64,000 bases of DNA from Stappia indica (GTDB lineage Bacteria > Pseudomonadota > Alphaproteobacteria > Rhizobiales > Stappiaceae): NCBI RefSeq assembly GCF_001696535.1, contig NZ_MBQE01000003.1:496001-560000 (forward strand). Reading direction: 5' to 3'. How positions within the stretch are numbered: the stretch's first letter is position 1; every line of letters starts with the position of its first letter. The notes under the pieces were generated by a model that was not told where the DNA came from, did no database searches, and was given only the letters and a program-made list of their open reading frames with translations. A program made the translations under genes and the position numbers. Shown here in pieces: positions 54,110-62,305 of the stretch.

Positions 54110-55207
54110 ATGATGCGTGAGGCCTCCTCTTCAGCCGGAACGACCGGCGGCGACGTGCTGACCCTGACGGCGGAAGGGCTCTATTGTCCCGCCGGCGGGT
54201 TTCACATCGATCCCGTGCGGCCCGTCGAGCGCGCGTTGGTGACCCACGGCCATGCCGACCACGCGCGCCCCGGCAACGGCGCGGTGATGGCCTCGCGCGA
54301 GACGCTCGACATCATGGCGATCCGCTACGGCGAGGATTTCACCGGCACCCGCCAGGAGGCCGTGCCGGGCGAAGCGATCCGGATCGGCGACGTCTCCGTT
54401 TCCTTCCATCCGGCCGGCCATGTGCTCGGCTCCATGCAGGTGAAGATCGAGACCGCGAAGGGCACGCGCGTCGTGGTGTCAGGCGATTACAAGCGCCAGG
54501 CGGACCCGACCTGCGCCCCCTTCGAGCCGCTGGCCTGCGATGTCTTCGTCACCGAGGCGACCTTCGGCCTGCCGGTCTTCCGCCATCCGCCGGTCGCCGA
54601 GGAGATCGGCAAGCTGCTGAAAAGCCTGTCGTTGTTCGACGGGCGCACGCATCTGGTCGGCGCCTATTCGCTCGGCAAGGCGCAGCGGGTGATCGCGGAA
54701 CTGCGGGCCGCCGGCTACGAGCGCACGATCTACCTGCACGGGGCGCTGGAGCGGCTTTGCAGCTACTATCAGGCGCAAGGGATCGATCTGGGCACGCTGG
54801 AGCCGGTCGGGCGGCGGGCGAAGGAGCTGGCCGGCGAGATCGTGCTGTGCCCGCCGGGCCAGCTTGCCGACCGCTGGGCCCGGCGCTTCGGCGATCCGGT
54901 GACGGCGGTCGCCAGCGGCTGGGTGCGGGTGCGCGCCCGCGCCCGCCAGCGCGGCGCCGAGCTGCCGCTGGTGATCTCCGACCATGCCGACTGGGATGAC
55001 TTGCGGGAAACCGTGGCGGAGACCGGGGCCGGCGAGATATGGGTTACGCACGGCGCCGAGGAGGCCCTCGTCCACTGGTGCCGGCAACAGGGGCTGGCCG
55101 CCCGTCCGCTCAACCTCATCGGCTATGGCGACGAGGGCGATGCGGCCGAGCCGGCAGGTAACGTCGAGGCGGCGGACAGGGCCGCGGGAATCGGGAGCAC
55201 GACATGA
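54110..55207 (+). CDS. Ligase-associated DNA exonuclease (metallo-beta-lactamase fold)
   Basis: A 365-aa MBL/beta-CASP-like nuclease. The zinc motif is THGHADHARPG (about 44-54). GHVLGSMQV (about 105-113) and SGDYKRQADPT (about 124) give further ligands. It is a DNA exonuclease of the Lhr/PdeM/Lig cluster. GGGAGG lies at 54104-54109, directly before the ATG at 54110; the ATG at 54113 leaves a three-base spacer and is equally possible. It overlaps the next gene in ATGA. Confidence 0.9.
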   Translation: MMREASSSAGTTGGDVLTLTAEGLYCPAGGFHIDPVRPVERALVTHGHADHARPGNGAVMASRETLDIMAIRYGEDFTGTRQEAVPGEAIRIGDVSVSFHPAGHVLGSMQVKIETAKGTRVVVSGDYKRQADPTCAPFEPLACDVFVTEATFGLPVFRHPPVAEEIGKLLKSLSLFDGRTHLVGAYSLGKAQRVIAELRAAGYERTIYLHGALERLCSYYQAQGIDLGTLEPVGRRAKELAGEIVLCPPGQLADRWARRFGDPVTAVASGWVRVRARARQRGAELPLVISDHADWDDLRETVAETGAGEIWVTHGAEEALVHWCRQQGLAARPLNLIGYGDEGDAAEPAGNVEAADRAAGIGSTT

Positions 55208-55626
55208 GCGAAGAGCATCGGGAACCGGACGGCCTGACGGAGCCGGACGAGGGCTATGACGAAGAGCTGCTCGACCTGTTCGACGACTATCGCGAGGCCT
55301 TCGAGGACTACGACGCGGAAGCCGTGGCCGACTGCTTCGCCTATCCGGCGGTGATCTGGCAGTTCGGCAAGGGCAACGTCTTCCAGGACGACGAGGAACT
55401 GCTCGAAAACATCGAGAAGCTGTTCGCCGCGCTGGAGAAGGAAGGGGTGGTGGCCTCGGCCTTCGACATTCTCTCCGCCCATGTGGAAGGCGATGCCGCC
55501 ATGGCGACGCTCACCTGGACCCAGTCGGATGCCGACGGCGAGGCTGTGATCGAGTTCACCTGCCACTATCACCTGATCTACGACGGCGATGCCTGGCGGA
55601 TCGCCATGATCGTCAACGAGCCCTGA
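55204..55626 (+). CDS. NTF2-like (SnoaL-fold) protein within the repair cluster
   Basis: A 140-aa protein. The acidic N terminus (about 1-30, ...DELLDLFDDYREAFEDYDAEAVADCFAYPAVIWQF) leads into a cone-shaped NTF2-like fold that ends TCHYHLIYDGDAWRIAMIVNE. No catalytic residues can be defined. It overlaps the exonuclease stop and is 18 bases before the ligase, so it is part of that transcript. The family assignment rests on the fold-like motif pattern; the role in repair is inferred from position only. Confidence 0.75.
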   Translation: MSEEHREPDGLTEPDEGYDEELLDLFDDYREAFEDYDAEAVADCFAYPAVIWQFGKGNVFQDDEELLENIEKLFAALEKEGVVASAFDILSAHVEGDAAMATLTWTQSDADGEAVIEFTCHYHLIYDGDAWRIAMIVNEP

Positions 55627-55644
55627 GGAACCCGTAGAGGACTA

Positions 55645-57297
55645 ATGCAGCGTTTCGCCGCCCTGTTGGACAGGCTGTCCTTCGAGCCGCGCCGGTCCGC
55701 CAAGCTCGCGCTGATGACGGATTACTTCCGCAGCGAGACGGACCCGGCGCGCGGGCTGGCGCTTGCCGCGCTGACCGGTGGTCTCAGCTTCCGCCATGCC
55801 AAGCCGGCGATGCTGCGGGCGCTGGTCGCCGAGCGGGTCGATCCGCACCTCTTCGAGCTCTCCTATGATTTCGTCGGCGATCTGTCCGAGACCATCGCGC
55901 TGATCTGGCCGGCGGCGGCGGGCGAAGAGACGGCTGCGCCGGACCTGCCGGAGGTGGTGGAGCGGCTGCAGCAGGCAGGGCGCGGCGAAGCGCCTGGCAT
56001 GATCGCCGGATGGCTGGACGCGCTCGACGAAACCGGCCGCTGGGCGCTGTTGAAACTGGTCACCGGAGGCCTGCGCGTCGGTGTCTCCGCGCGCCTCGCC
56101 AAGACCGCGGTCGCGGCTCTTGGATCGCTGCAGCCGGACGACATCGAACAGGTCTGGCACGGGCTTTCGCCGCCCTATTACGGATTGTTCGCCTGGGCGC
56201 TGGGCGAGGGCGAGCAACCGCAGACCGACGATCCGGTGCCGTTCCGCCCGGCCATGCTGGCGCATCCGCTGGAAGCGCGCGACATGGAGGTGCTGGACAC
56301 CGCGGACTTCGCGGCCGAGTGGAAGTGGGACGGCATCCGCGTGCAGGCAGCCGTGTCGGCGGGGCGCGACGGGCGGTTGCGCCGACGGCTCTACAGCCGG
56401 ACGGGCGACGACATTTCGGGGGCGTTTCCCGATCTGGTCGAGACGCTCGACTTCGATGCCGCGCTCGACGGCGAGTTGCTGGTGGTCATCGACGGCAAGG
56501 TGCAGAGCTTCAACGCCCTGCAGCAGCGCCTCAACCGCAAGACCGTCCCGGCCAAGATGATGCGCGAGCTGCCGGCTGCGATCCGGGCCTACGACCTGCT
56601 GGCGCTGGGTGGCGAGGATCTGCGCGAGCGTCCGTTTCGCGAGCGCCGGGCGATGCTGGAAGAGTTTCTGAAGCAGCTCGATCATCCGCGCATCGACCTG
56701 TCGCCGCTGGTGCCATCGCCCGACTGGGCGGCGCTGACGCGCGCCCGCGAGGCGCCGGCCGATCATCACGAAGGCGAGGATGCGGCCGCCATCGAAGGCC
56801 TGATGCTAAAGCGCTGGGACGCGCCCTACGTGTCGGGCCGGCCCAAGGGGCAGTGGTACAAGTGGAAGCGCGATCCTTTCCGCGTCGACGCGGTGCTGAT
56901 GTATGCGCAGCGCGGCCACGGCAAGCGCTCGTCCTACTACTCCGACTACACGTTCGGCGTCTGGAGGGAGGGCGAGGAGGGCGCGGAGCTGGTGCCGGTC
57001 GGCAAGGCCTATTTCGGCTTCACCGACGAGGAGCTGCTGGAGATCGACCGCTTCGTGCGCCAGAACACGATCAATCGCTTCGGTCCGGTGCGCGAGGTTC
57101 GCCACGAGCCGCAGACCGGCCTGGTGATCGAGGTCGCCTTCGAGGGGCTCAACCGCTCCACCCGCCACAAGTCGGGGGTCGCCATGCGCTTTCCGCGGGT
57201 GGCGCGGCTGCGCTGGGACAAGCCGCCGGCGGAGGCGGACCGCATCGAGGCGCTGCTGGCCCTGCTACCGCAGGACGAGGCCACGGCGATACGTTGA
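55645..57297 (+). CDS. ATP-dependent DNA ligase
   Basis: A 550-aa ligase. The N-terminal DNA-binding domain (about 1-190) precedes the adenylation domain with the AMP-lysine at 227 (EWKWDGIR). Motif III is ALDGELLV, motif IV IEGLMLK, motif V WYKWKR (about 411-416) and the OB-fold follows. It seals nicks; its place beside Lhr, PdeM and the exonuclease marks the alphaproteobacterial repair cluster (often named LigB/LigC). The ATG at 55645 is close to the previous stop. Confidence 0.93.
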   Translation: MQRFAALLDRLSFEPRRSAKLALMTDYFRSETDPARGLALAALTGGLSFRHAKPAMLRALVAERVDPHLFELSYDFVGDLSETIALIWPAAAGEETAAPDLPEVVERLQQAGRGEAPGMIAGWLDALDETGRWALLKLVTGGLRVGVSARLAKTAVAALGSLQPDDIEQVWHGLSPPYYGLFAWALGEGEQPQTDDPVPFRPAMLAHPLEARDMEVLDTADFAAEWKWDGIRVQAAVSAGRDGRLRRRLYSRTGDDISGAFPDLVETLDFDAALDGELLVVIDGKVQSFNALQQRLNRKTVPAKMMRELPAAIRAYDLLALGGEDLRERPFRERRAMLEEFLKQLDHPRIDLSPLVPSPDWAALTRAREAPADHHEGEDAAAIEGLMLKRWDAPYVSGRPKGQWYKWKRDPFRVDAVLMYAQRGHGKRSSYYSDYTFGVWREGEEGAELVPVGKAYFGFTDEELLEIDRFVRQNTINRFGPVREVRHEPQTGLVIEVAFEGLNRSTRHKSGVAMRFPRVARLRWDKPPAEADRIEALLALLPQDEATAIR

Positions 57298-57388
57298 TAT
57301 TGCCGTGTGGTTGCCCGAGGTCACTTGATTGCCGGGCCGTCCCGTCGCAGGGTGCCTCGCGACGATTACCGAGCGAGGTCCGCACCGT

Positions 57389-58009
57389 ATGCAACGTGTC
57401 ATCGACTACTATTACACCCACGCGTCCCCCTGGGCCTATCTGGGCCATGCCGCCTTCCTGGAGATGGCGGACAAGCAGGGCTACGCCGTGCGCTTCCGTC
57501 CGGTGTCGCTGGCGGCGGTGTTTCCCGAGACAGGCGGTCTGCCGCTGGCCCGCCGCCATCCGGTGCGCCAGGCCTATCGCCTCATCGAGCTGCAGCGCTG
57601 GCGTGCGCATCGCAAGGTGCCGCTGACGCTCCAGCCCGCGTATTTTCCGGTCAATCCGGATCTTGCCGACCGGATCGCCCTGGCGCTGGCCATCGACGGC
57701 GGCCCGGTCGCGGCCTACACGCAGGCGGTATTCGAGGCTCTTTGGGTGAACGAGAAGGACATCGCCGACGAGGCGGTGCATGTCGCGATCCTGACCGGGC
57801 TCGGGCTGGACCCGGCGGCGGTGATCGCCCATGCCGGCGAGAAGACGATCGTCGATCGCTACGAGGAGCACCAGTCGGAGGCGATTGCCGGCGGCGTGTT
57901 CGGCTCGCCGAGCTACGTGCTCAACGGCGAGGTGTTCTGGGGCCAGGACCGGCTTGCGCTGCTGGAAGAGGCCCTTGTGAGCGGTCGCCCGCCCTACGAG
58001 CAGCCGTAA
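57389..58009 (+). CDS. 2-hydroxychromene-2-carboxylate isomerase-like (DsbA-fold) protein
   Basis: A 206-aa protein of the kappa-class GST/HCCA isomerase family. The glutathione serine is in YYTHASPWAYLGHA (about 7-20), and the C-terminal VFGSPSYVLNGEVFWGQDRL (about 171-190) is characteristic. It could isomerise aromatic side products or act as a glutathione-dependent enzyme; naphthalene catabolism is not suggested by the neighbours. The ATG at 57389 follows GAGCGAGG. The ligase is 92 bases upstream. Confidence 0.85.
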   Translation: MQRVIDYYYTHASPWAYLGHAAFLEMADKQGYAVRFRPVSLAAVFPETGGLPLARRHPVRQAYRLIELQRWRAHRKVPLTLQPAYFPVNPDLADRIALALAIDGGPVAAYTQAVFEALWVNEKDIADEAVHVAILTGLGLDPAAVIAHAGEKTIVDRYEEHQSEAIAGGVFGSPSYVLNGEVFWGQDRLALLEEALVSGRPPYEQP

Positions 58010-58086
58010 CAGGCGCGGCGCGACGCCGCGCTTTCGCCACGTCGGCGCGTCATGATGGCAGCCGGCCCAGACTTGCGGAGAGCGAC

Positions 58087-58572
58087 ATGAAGCGGATAGC
58101 GATTTGCCTTGCCCTGATCGGTGCCATGGTGCCGGCCGCCGGGCTGGCCCAGTCGTCGGCCGGGTCGGGCGACCGTCCCGATGCGGATCCGGACCGCTAT
58201 GTCCTCTCGCCCGCCGGCGAGAGTTTCCTGCGGCTCGACCGCCAGACCGGCCGCATCTCTCAGTGCCTCAAGCGCGACGAGGCCTGGCGCTGCGTTCTGG
58301 TGCCGGACGTCCAGATCGTGCTGGAAGAGGAGATCGCCCGCCTGTCCGGGGAGGTGGCGAGCCTGCGTGCGGAAAACCGCCGGCTGGCGGAAAAGGCCGG
58401 CGAGCCGCCGGCTGCCGAGGGGCCTGCGCCCCCGGCGCCCGAGCGTCACAGCCTGACGCCTGAGGAGGAGAAGGACATCGACCGCGCGATGGACTTCACC
58501 GAAAAGGCGATGCGCCGCTTCTTCGGCATGATGAAGACGCTGCGCCAGGAGTTCGACAGCTTCGCCGAGTAG
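58087..58572 (+). CDS. Conserved hypothetical secreted protein with coiled coil
   Basis: A 161-aa protein with a signal peptide (about 1-21, cleavage near GLAQ). DRYVLSPAGESFLRLDRQTGRISQC and WRCVLVPDV form a beta-rich front domain (about 33-82) with a Cys pair. A short leucine-rich helix (about 85-105) and an acidic C-terminal helix follow. The front domain recurs in hypothetical proteins of Hyphomicrobiales as I recall. Function unknown. Start ATG 58087 after GGAGAG. Confidence 0.7.
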   Translation: MKRIAICLALIGAMVPAAGLAQSSAGSGDRPDADPDRYVLSPAGESFLRLDRQTGRISQCLKRDEAWRCVLVPDVQIVLEEEIARLSGEVASLRAENRRLAEKAGEPPAAEGPAPPAPERHSLTPEEEKDIDRAMDFTEKAMRRFFGMMKTLRQEFDSFAE

Positions 58573-58608
58573 GCGCTGCCGCTTCCCCCTGGCGCAATCG
58601 AGACAGCG

Positions 58609-59481
58609 TCAGTGCTTCAGCACGGCCTTGATGATGCCGCTGCGGACATCGTCCTCCAGCTTTACCGCCTTGCGGGTCTTCAGGTTCATCGCCAGCGCGA
58701 CCACGTCGCAGACGGCCGCCAGCCGCAGGGTACGTGCCTCGAAGAGGTAATGGCGGAATGAGAAAGTGGAGGTCGACGCGCCGGTGAGCCCGCTCATCGT
58801 CACCGCCGGCTCGCCCATCTTCAGAGGGCTCGCCCAGACCAGCTTCATTTCCACTGCCACCCGCCCGTAGTCGCGGGCCTCCAGCCAGGCTTCGGTCATC
58901 GGCGTGCGGTTCCACAGATGCGAGGCCGCATCGCTGAAGCAGCCGACGGCAAAACCGTCCTCCGCCCGTCCGTCCGGTCCGGCATGGCGCGGCAGGACGG
59001 TGGCGCGGTTGGTCACCGTGGCACCGGCCGCCTCGATCTGGCGCGCGGTCATCGACAGGGTCTCGGGCGTCGTCGGCAGGCTGCGCGGCAGGGCGGCATC
59101 CGGCATCGGCGCCGCAGCATCCTCGAACCGGCGGCGCAGCTCGCGCGCCACCTGGTCCGACGGGGCGTAGCCGTCCACCGCCGTGGCGGCGATGGCGCCG
59201 TCGATGGTGCGCCGCAGCTGGTGCACGACCGTCAGCATGTAGGGGCCGTCGAAGGCGATATGGCTGGTCATCACCAGCGTGTCGCCGGAATAGAGCTCTG
59301 CGTGATAACGCACGTGGCGGGCGCGGCGAACGCCGGCGACCGCGTCGCTCAGGCCGGTGAGCAGACGGAACTGCCGGTCGGCCTCGTCGAAGCGCGACAG
59401 GTAGAACTGGACGTTGAGATGGTCGTTTTCATCGCATTCCCAGCAATTGACGAAAGACAGCAATGTCTCGAAGGCGGGCAT
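58609..59481 (-). CDS. Thioesterase-family protein (double hot-dog)
   Basis: A 290-aa protein with two hot-dog halves. The first begins CWECDENDHLNVQFYLSRFDEADRQF (about 13-38) with the D-x-x-x-H-x-N pattern of acyl-CoA/ACP thioesterases, and the second has HLWNRTPMTEAWLEARDYGRVAVEMKLVW (about 188-216). It likely cleaves an acyl-CoA or acyl-ACP thioester. Substrate unknown. The ATG at 59481 is the first in frame. Confidence 0.82.
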   Translation of the reverse strand: MPAFETLLSFVNCWECDENDHLNVQFYLSRFDEADRQFRLLTGLSDAVAGVRRARHVRYHAELYSGDTLVMTSHIAFDGPYMLTVVHQLRRTIDGAIAATAVDGYAPSDQVARELRRRFEDAAAPMPDAALPRSLPTTPETLSMTARQIEAAGATVTNRATVLPRHAGPDGRAEDGFAVGCFSDAASHLWNRTPMTEAWLEARDYGRVAVEMKLVWASPLKMGEPAVTMSGLTGASTSTFSFRHYLFEARTLRLAAVCDVVALAMNLKTRKAVKLEDDVRSGIIKAVLKH

Positions 59482-59536
59482 GGGCGGCGTCTCGGTGGCT
59501 CTAGGATGGGGGATGGGGCCCGGACGGGAAAGGCGG

Positions 59537-60505
59537 TCAGGCGGTGGCCAGGCTGCGGTTCAGGAAGGCATCAATGGCCCGGTTGCTCTCCCGGGCAATC
59601 TCAAGATCGAAATGCTGGAAAACGTGACAGCCGCCCGGATGGACGGCGATTTCGGCTGCATTGCCCGCCGCGACCCAGCGGGCATGCATGAACAGCGTGT
59701 CGTCGAGCAGCGGGTCGGCGCTGCCGACGACGAAATGCGCCGGCACCATACCGCCAAGATCGGCAAGCAGCGGCGAGATGTCGGGTTCTGCCGCATCGTG
59801 GCCGTGCGACAGATAGTGGCGCACGAACATCTTGAGGTCGCGGGTGTTGAGCACCAGCTTGGCGGCGCCCCAGTTGCGGGCGCTCGGGGTCAGCCGCAGG
59901 TCGAAGCAGCCGCAGGTGAACACGGCGGCGCCGAAGCGCGCCGGCAGGTCGGAGCGACCGCGCAGCCGCAACAGCACCGAAGCCGCCAGATTGGCGCCGG
60001 CCGATTCGCCGCCTATGGCGAAGCGGTTGCCGCCGAACAGGTTTTCGCCCTCGCTCAGCAGCCAGGCCGCCGCCGCTTCGCAGTCGTCGGGCCCTTGCGG
60101 ATACGGATGCTCGGGAGCCAGCCGATACTCGCAGGAGACAGCGGTCAGGCCGGTGGCTTCCGCAAGCTCTGAAAGGCGGGGATCCTGTTCATCCGCCGCG
60201 CCCAACGTCCAGCCGCCGCCATGCAGATGCAGGTAGGCCCCGGTGGACGGGCGCGTCTTCGGTGCCAGGATCCGCAGGCGCACATCGCCATGGGGCCCCG
60301 GGACGGCGATCTCCCGCGCATCGGGCGAGCGGGGCGCGAGCGGGAAGGGGCCGAGCCCTTGCGCGCGCCTTTCGCGCACCACCGCGGGCGGATAGGACCA
60401 CTGGTCCGGCAACAGCGTCAGGCGCCGTTGCAGGTCCTTGTTGAAGGCCAGCGTTTCGGCGGATGCCGGACCGAAAGGCGTGTGGGAAGATTCGTCTTCG
60501 GCCAT
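59537..60505 (-). CDS. Alpha/beta-hydrolase, HSL-type esterase
   Basis: A 322-aa esterase. HGGGW (about 95-99) forms the oxyanion hole, GGESAGANLA (about 158) holds the catalytic serine, and SADPLLDDT and HPGGCHVFQHF (about 303) give the Asp and His. These are the motifs of the hormone-sensitive-lipase family. Substrate unknown. The ATG at 60505 (MAEDESSH) has GAGGCG upstream; a TTG at 60559 would add 18 codons without a ribosome site. Confidence 0.88.
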   Translation of the reverse strand: MAEDESSHTPFGPASAETLAFNKDLQRRLTLLPDQWSYPPAVVRERRAQGLGPFPLAPRSPDAREIAVPGPHGDVRLRILAPKTRPSTGAYLHLHGGGWTLGAADEQDPRLSELAEATGLTAVSCEYRLAPEHPYPQGPDDCEAAAAWLLSEGENLFGGNRFAIGGESAGANLAASVLLRLRGRSDLPARFGAAVFTCGCFDLRLTPSARNWGAAKLVLNTRDLKMFVRHYLSHGHDAAEPDISPLLADLGGMVPAHFVVGSADPLLDDTLFMHARWVAAGNAAEIAVHPGGCHVFQHFDLEIARESNRAIDAFLNRSLATA

Positions 60506-60717
60506 GTCGCCGGGCGCCTCGTCTACCAGTCGTGCCTGAAGGGAAGGTTCGCGCGACAAGGCTAGTCGTATGACAACCTCCTGCCAAGCCCCAACCCACT
60601 AAACTGCTTGATCTATCGGCAAAAAGTGGTTTCACGTCAGACCACTGCCTGCGGCGCGTCTTGCGTGCAGGGCCGGTCGGCGGCATACTTCGCCGCCGTG
60701 GCGAGGCGGATGGAACC

Positions 60718-61197
60718 ATGCGGCAGAGCTATCGCAATCCGATCTTCGAGACCTGGACCTTCGAGGACGACGGCCTGGACCTGCGCCAGCGCATGGGACG
60801 GCTGATGGTCGCGACGTCCGGCCAGCGCTTCTACGGCATCGGCCGCAGCCTCGGTGGATGGCTCGCCGAGCAGAACGCCCGCGACGGCGAGCTTTCCGTT
60901 TTTCTCCGGCACACCTCGGCATCGCTGACCATTCAGGAAAACGCCGATCCGGATGTGCAGGCTGACCTGCTGGACGCGCTGGCGCGGCTCGCGCCGGAGG
61001 ACGCCGGCTGGCGTCACCGCTCGGAAGGGCCGGACGACATGCCCGCGCATGTAAAGACGATGCTCACCGGCGTCAGCCTGCGGGTGCCGGTGGTGGCCGG
61101 ACGGCTGGATCTGGGAACCTGGCAGGAAGTCTATCTGGTCGAGCACCGGCGTGAAGCGCAGCAGCGCAGCCTGACGCTGCGCTATCTGGGCACCTGA
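60718..61197 (+). CDS. YjbQ family protein (UPF0047)
   Basis: A 159-aa protein of the YjbQ family, which forms trimers and shows weak thiamine-phosphate synthase activity. Core motifs are SVFLRHTSASLTIQENADPDVQADL (about 61-85), the WRHRSEGPDDMPAHVKTMLTG block (about 100-120) and LGTWQEVYLVEHR (about 137-149), with the conserved His/Glu/Asp set. The ATG at 60718 is preferred to an earlier TTG. The neighbours do not explain it. Confidence 0.9.
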   Translation: MRQSYRNPIFETWTFEDDGLDLRQRMGRLMVATSGQRFYGIGRSLGGWLAEQNARDGELSVFLRHTSASLTIQENADPDVQADLLDALARLAPEDAGWRHRSEGPDDMPAHVKTMLTGVSLRVPVVAGRLDLGTWQEVYLVEHRREAQQRSLTLRYLGT

Positions 61198-61200
61198 GCG

Positions 61201-62166
61201 TCAGCCGGCAGCCTCCGGATCGTCCGCAAACTTGCGGCAGGCCGCGACGAGGGCGGCGACGATGCCCGGCTCGCTGGCCGCATGGCCCGCGTCCTCGATG
61301 ATCCTGAGCTCCGCTTCCGGCCAGAGCTCCGCCAGATCGACGGCGTTCTTGGCCGGGGTCACCACGTCGTGCCGCCCGTGCACGATCACCGCCGGGATAT
61401 GGCGGATCCGCCCGACATTGCGCAGCAACTCGTCGTCATGGGTGAAGAAGCCGCCGTTGACGAAATAATGCGTCTCGATGCGCGCGAAGGCGTGGGCGTA
61501 GTGCGGATCGGAGAAGGCCGCCTCGCGCGCCGGGTCGCGCAGCACGGAGAGGGTGGAGCCCTCCCACCGCGCCCAGCGGGTCGCCGCCTCGAACTGCATC
61601 GCCTCGTCCGTGCCGGTGAGCAGCCGATGATAGGCGGAGATCATGTCGCTGCGCTCGTCCTCCGGGATGAGGTCGCGGAACGGCGCGAAAAGGTCGGGAT
61701 AGAGCCAGCTCGCGCCTTCCTGGTAGAACCACAGCAACTCGGCCCGCCGCAGCAGGAAGATGCCGCGCAGGACGAGCGAGGTGACCCGCTCGGGATGGGT
61801 TTGCGCATAGGCGAGCGCCAGCGTCGATCCCCAGGACCCGCCGAACACCTGCCAGCGATCGATGCCCAGGTGCTCACGCAGCTTTTCGATGTCGCCGACC
61901 AGATCCCAGGTGGTGTTCTCGCGCAGCTCCGAATGCGGCGTCGAGCGCCCGCAGCCGCGCTGGTCGAACAGCACGATCCGGTAGCGCGCCGGATCGTGAA
62001 AGCGGCGCATGATCTCGCCCGCGCCCCCGCCCGGCCCGCCATGCAGCATCACCACGGGAATGCCCTGAGGATTGCCGCATTCCTCGAAATAGATCGTGTG
62101 CAGCTCGCTGACGGCGAGCTGGCCGGTGCGATAGGGCTCGATCAAGGGGAAAAGCGCGTCTGTCAT
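61201..62166 (-). CDS. pip: Proline iminopeptidase
   Basis: A 321-aa alpha/beta-hydrolase that removes N-terminal proline from peptides. The pip motifs are HGGPGGG (about 42-48), DQRGCGRSTPH (about 68-78) and GGSWGSTLALAYAQTHPERV (about 109-128) with the nucleophile Ser. VHGRHDVVTP and IEDAGHAAS give Asp and His. The ATG at 62166 fits the family. It is convergent with yjbQ, three bases apart. Confidence 0.93.
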   Translation of the reverse strand: MTDALFPLIEPYRTGQLAVSELHTIYFEECGNPQGIPVVMLHGGPGGGAGEIMRRFHDPARYRIVLFDQRGCGRSTPHSELRENTTWDLVGDIEKLREHLGIDRWQVFGGSWGSTLALAYAQTHPERVTSLVLRGIFLLRRAELLWFYQEGASWLYPDLFAPFRDLIPEDERSDMISAYHRLLTGTDEAMQFEAATRWARWEGSTLSVLRDPAREAAFSDPHYAHAFARIETHYFVNGGFFTHDDELLRNVGRIRHIPAVIVHGRHDVVTPAKNAVDLAELWPEAELRIIEDAGHAASEPGIVAALVAACRKFADDPEAAG

Positions 62167-62305
62167 GGTCGGTATCCGTCTGCGCGGGAGGCGGGCAAGG
62201 GGCAAACGGTACCCTGAAGTGCCGTCCCTGTCGCCTGCGCGTGTCGAGCGCACCCGCAGTTCTCCCCGTGAAGTCGGCGAGGCCTGGCGTCGAGCACGCA
62301 GGCGG

